A stretch of DNA of 7,955 nucleotides from assembly GCA_016207585.1 (NCBI GenBank), contig JACQPI010000158.1, positions 1 through 7,955 on the forward strand. The letters are read 5' to 3'. The notes beneath the pieces are model-generated. The model ran no database searches. It saw only the letters and a program-made list of their open reading frames with translations, and had not been told where the DNA came from. Origin of the DNA: Elusimicrobiota bacterium. GTDB taxonomy: Bacteria; Elusimicrobiota; Elusimicrobia; UBA1565; JACRDR01. A program made the position numbers and the translations under genes. Below are positions 7,584 through 7,955 of the stretch, one piece after another (the first letter of the stretch is position 1; the number at the start of each line of letters is the position of its first letter).

Positions 7584-7612
7584 ATTATACCAAATACGAC
7601 GGCCAACCTCCG
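7584..7612 (-). promoter_or_regulatory. Extended -10 promoter of the rfbHFG-epimerase-reductase operon
   Basis: On the - strand TGGTATAAT (7592-7584) is a perfect sigma70-type extended -10: a TG dinucleotide, one base, then consensus TATAAT. At 17-bp spacing the -35 position reads CGGAGG (7612-7607), a poor match, which fits an extended -10 promoter that needs little -35 contact. Transcription would start near 7577, leaving a leader of only about 18 nt before the GTG at 7559. Confidence 0.6.
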
Positions 7613-7628
7613 TCGAGCGAAGTAAGCT

Positions 7629-7666
7629 GGGTCCTTAGGCCTTGTTTCCTAATTCCCATAGGACCC
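7629..7666. repeat. Inverted repeat in the divergent intergenic region
   Basis: GGGTCCT (7629-7635) is matched by AGGACCC (7660-7666), a 7-bp perfect stem with a 24-nt loop. It lies upstream of the rfbH promoter and upstream of the + strand gene at 7705. It could be an operator or a hairpin in the leader of the + strand transcript; no function can be assigned. Confidence 0.4.
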
Positions 7667-7674
7667 TTTCCATC

Positions 7675-7693
7675 CTATCATAGGGTGTGATAG
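7675..7693. repeat. Short inverted repeat upstream of the coiled-coil gene
   Basis: CTATCA (7675-7680) and TGATAG (7688-7693) form a 6-bp inverted repeat with a 7-nt spacer, ending 11 nt before the ATG at 7705. The location suits an operator or a hairpin limiting translation initiation. The short length makes chance occurrence possible. Confidence 0.35.
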
Positions 7694-7704
7694 CCTTAGC
7701 TTAT

Positions 7705-7955
7705 ATGCACATCGAGGACAGTCGGCCTGCCAGCAAAACCGATATCGCGCGCCTTGAGCACAAGCTAGATGGGAATATCAGTCGCCTAGATGGGAATATC
7801 AGTCGCCTAGATGGGAATATCAGTCGCCTGGATCAAAAGATCGACCGCGTCGCATCGGCTGTGGTCAAACTTCAGTCGGAAGTTACGGAAATCAAACAGA
7901 CCATGTCTACCAAAGAGGATATCAATCGCATTTTGAACGCCATAGACTCCTTCGC
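7705..7955 (+). CDS. Small predicted coiled-coil protein with perfect heptad repeats, 3'-partial
   Basis: The frame starts at ATG 7705 and runs off the window after 83 residues. I do not recognise a named family. From I14 onward hydrophobic residues alternate at 3- and 4-residue spacing (I25, L28, I32, L35, I39, L42, I46, V49, V53, L56, V60, I63), a textbook coiled coil with a stutter at L21-I25. The core is three identical LDGNISR heptads (residues 21-41), followed by the related LDQKIDR. The visible end, STKEDINRILNAIDSF, looks like an amphipathic helix. There is no signal peptide or membrane segment in the visible part. Base composition is noticeably less GC-rich than in the flanking operon, with AT-rich codons such as AAT ATC. 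No SD is visible. The regular codon-by-codon pattern supports a real gene, but the function is unknown. Confidence 0.65.
   Translation, partial: MHIEDSRPASKTDIARLEHKLDGNISRLDGNISRLDGNISRLDQKIDRVASAVVKLQSEVTEIKQTMSTKEDINRILNAIDSF
7765..7827 (+). repeat. Three perfect tandem 21-bp repeats, each one heptad
   Basis: The unit begins CTAGATGGGAATATC and ends AGTCGC. It occurs three times without a mismatch at 7765-7785, 7786-7806 and 7807-7827. A diverged fourth copy follows at 7828-7848 (CTGGATCAAAAGATCGACCGC at protein level LDQKIDR). Identity at synonymous positions points to recent duplication by slippage or unequal recombination rather than selection on the protein alone. Confidence 0.95.

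Noticed and set aside
7654..7681. Promoter for the coiled-coil gene (TTCCCA, 16 bp, TATCAT)
   Set aside because: Both hexamers are poor matches and the -10 overlaps an inverted repeat; not strong enough to annotate.
7765..7848. Tandem repeats as a CRISPR array or minisatellite in non-coding DNA
   Set aside because: The units are contiguous with no spacers, their length is a multiple of three, and they encode heptads within an open frame.

Overview
The window looks like a chromosomal segment of a GC-rich, Gram-negative-type bacterium. The pointers are a ferredoxin-dependent 2-oxoacid oxidoreductase, typical of anaerobic or microaerophilic metabolism, and a nucleotide-sugar operon of the kind that feeds LPS O-antigen or another surface glycan. 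The lineage cannot be fixed from this sequence alone. No rRNA, tRNA, CRISPR array or insertion sequence was seen.

Layout. (1) Positions 1-2601, + strand: korA (5' end outside the window) and korB, overlapping by 8 nt. They encode a two-subunit 2-oxoacid:ferredoxin oxidoreductase, most likely for 2-oxoglutarate. korB is interrupted by one in-frame amber codon (TAG, 1903-1905) between its third cluster cysteine and its TPP-binding motif; the rest of the frame is intact. (2) Positions 2602-2783: a convergent intergenic region with a perfect 18-bp palindrome and a GC-rich hairpin. (3) Positions 7559-2784, - strand: five tightly packed genes in the order rfbH, rfbF, rfbG, an RmlC-type epimerase and an SDR reductase. 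Junctions are ATGA, a 10-nt overlap, ATGA and a 6-nt gap. An extended -10 promoter lies just upstream of rfbH. (4) Positions 7562-7704: an intergenic region with the promoter and two inverted repeats. (5) Positions 7705-7955, + strand: the start of a small, visibly less GC-rich coiled-coil protein carrying three perfect 21-bp repeats, each one heptad; it runs off the window.

How the genes work together. RfbF makes CDP-glucose, RfbG converts it to CDP-4-keto-6-deoxyglucose, and RfbH, a PLP and [2Fe-2S] dehydratase, removes the C3 hydroxyl. Adding a C5-type epimerase and a C4 keto-reductase reproduces the logic of the Yersinia CDP-ascarylose pathway (AscA/B/C/E/F). The predicted product is therefore a CDP-3,6-dideoxy-L-hexose, ascarylose or its C4 epimer. 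The dedicated electron donor to RfbH (AscD/RfbI, E3) is not in the window.
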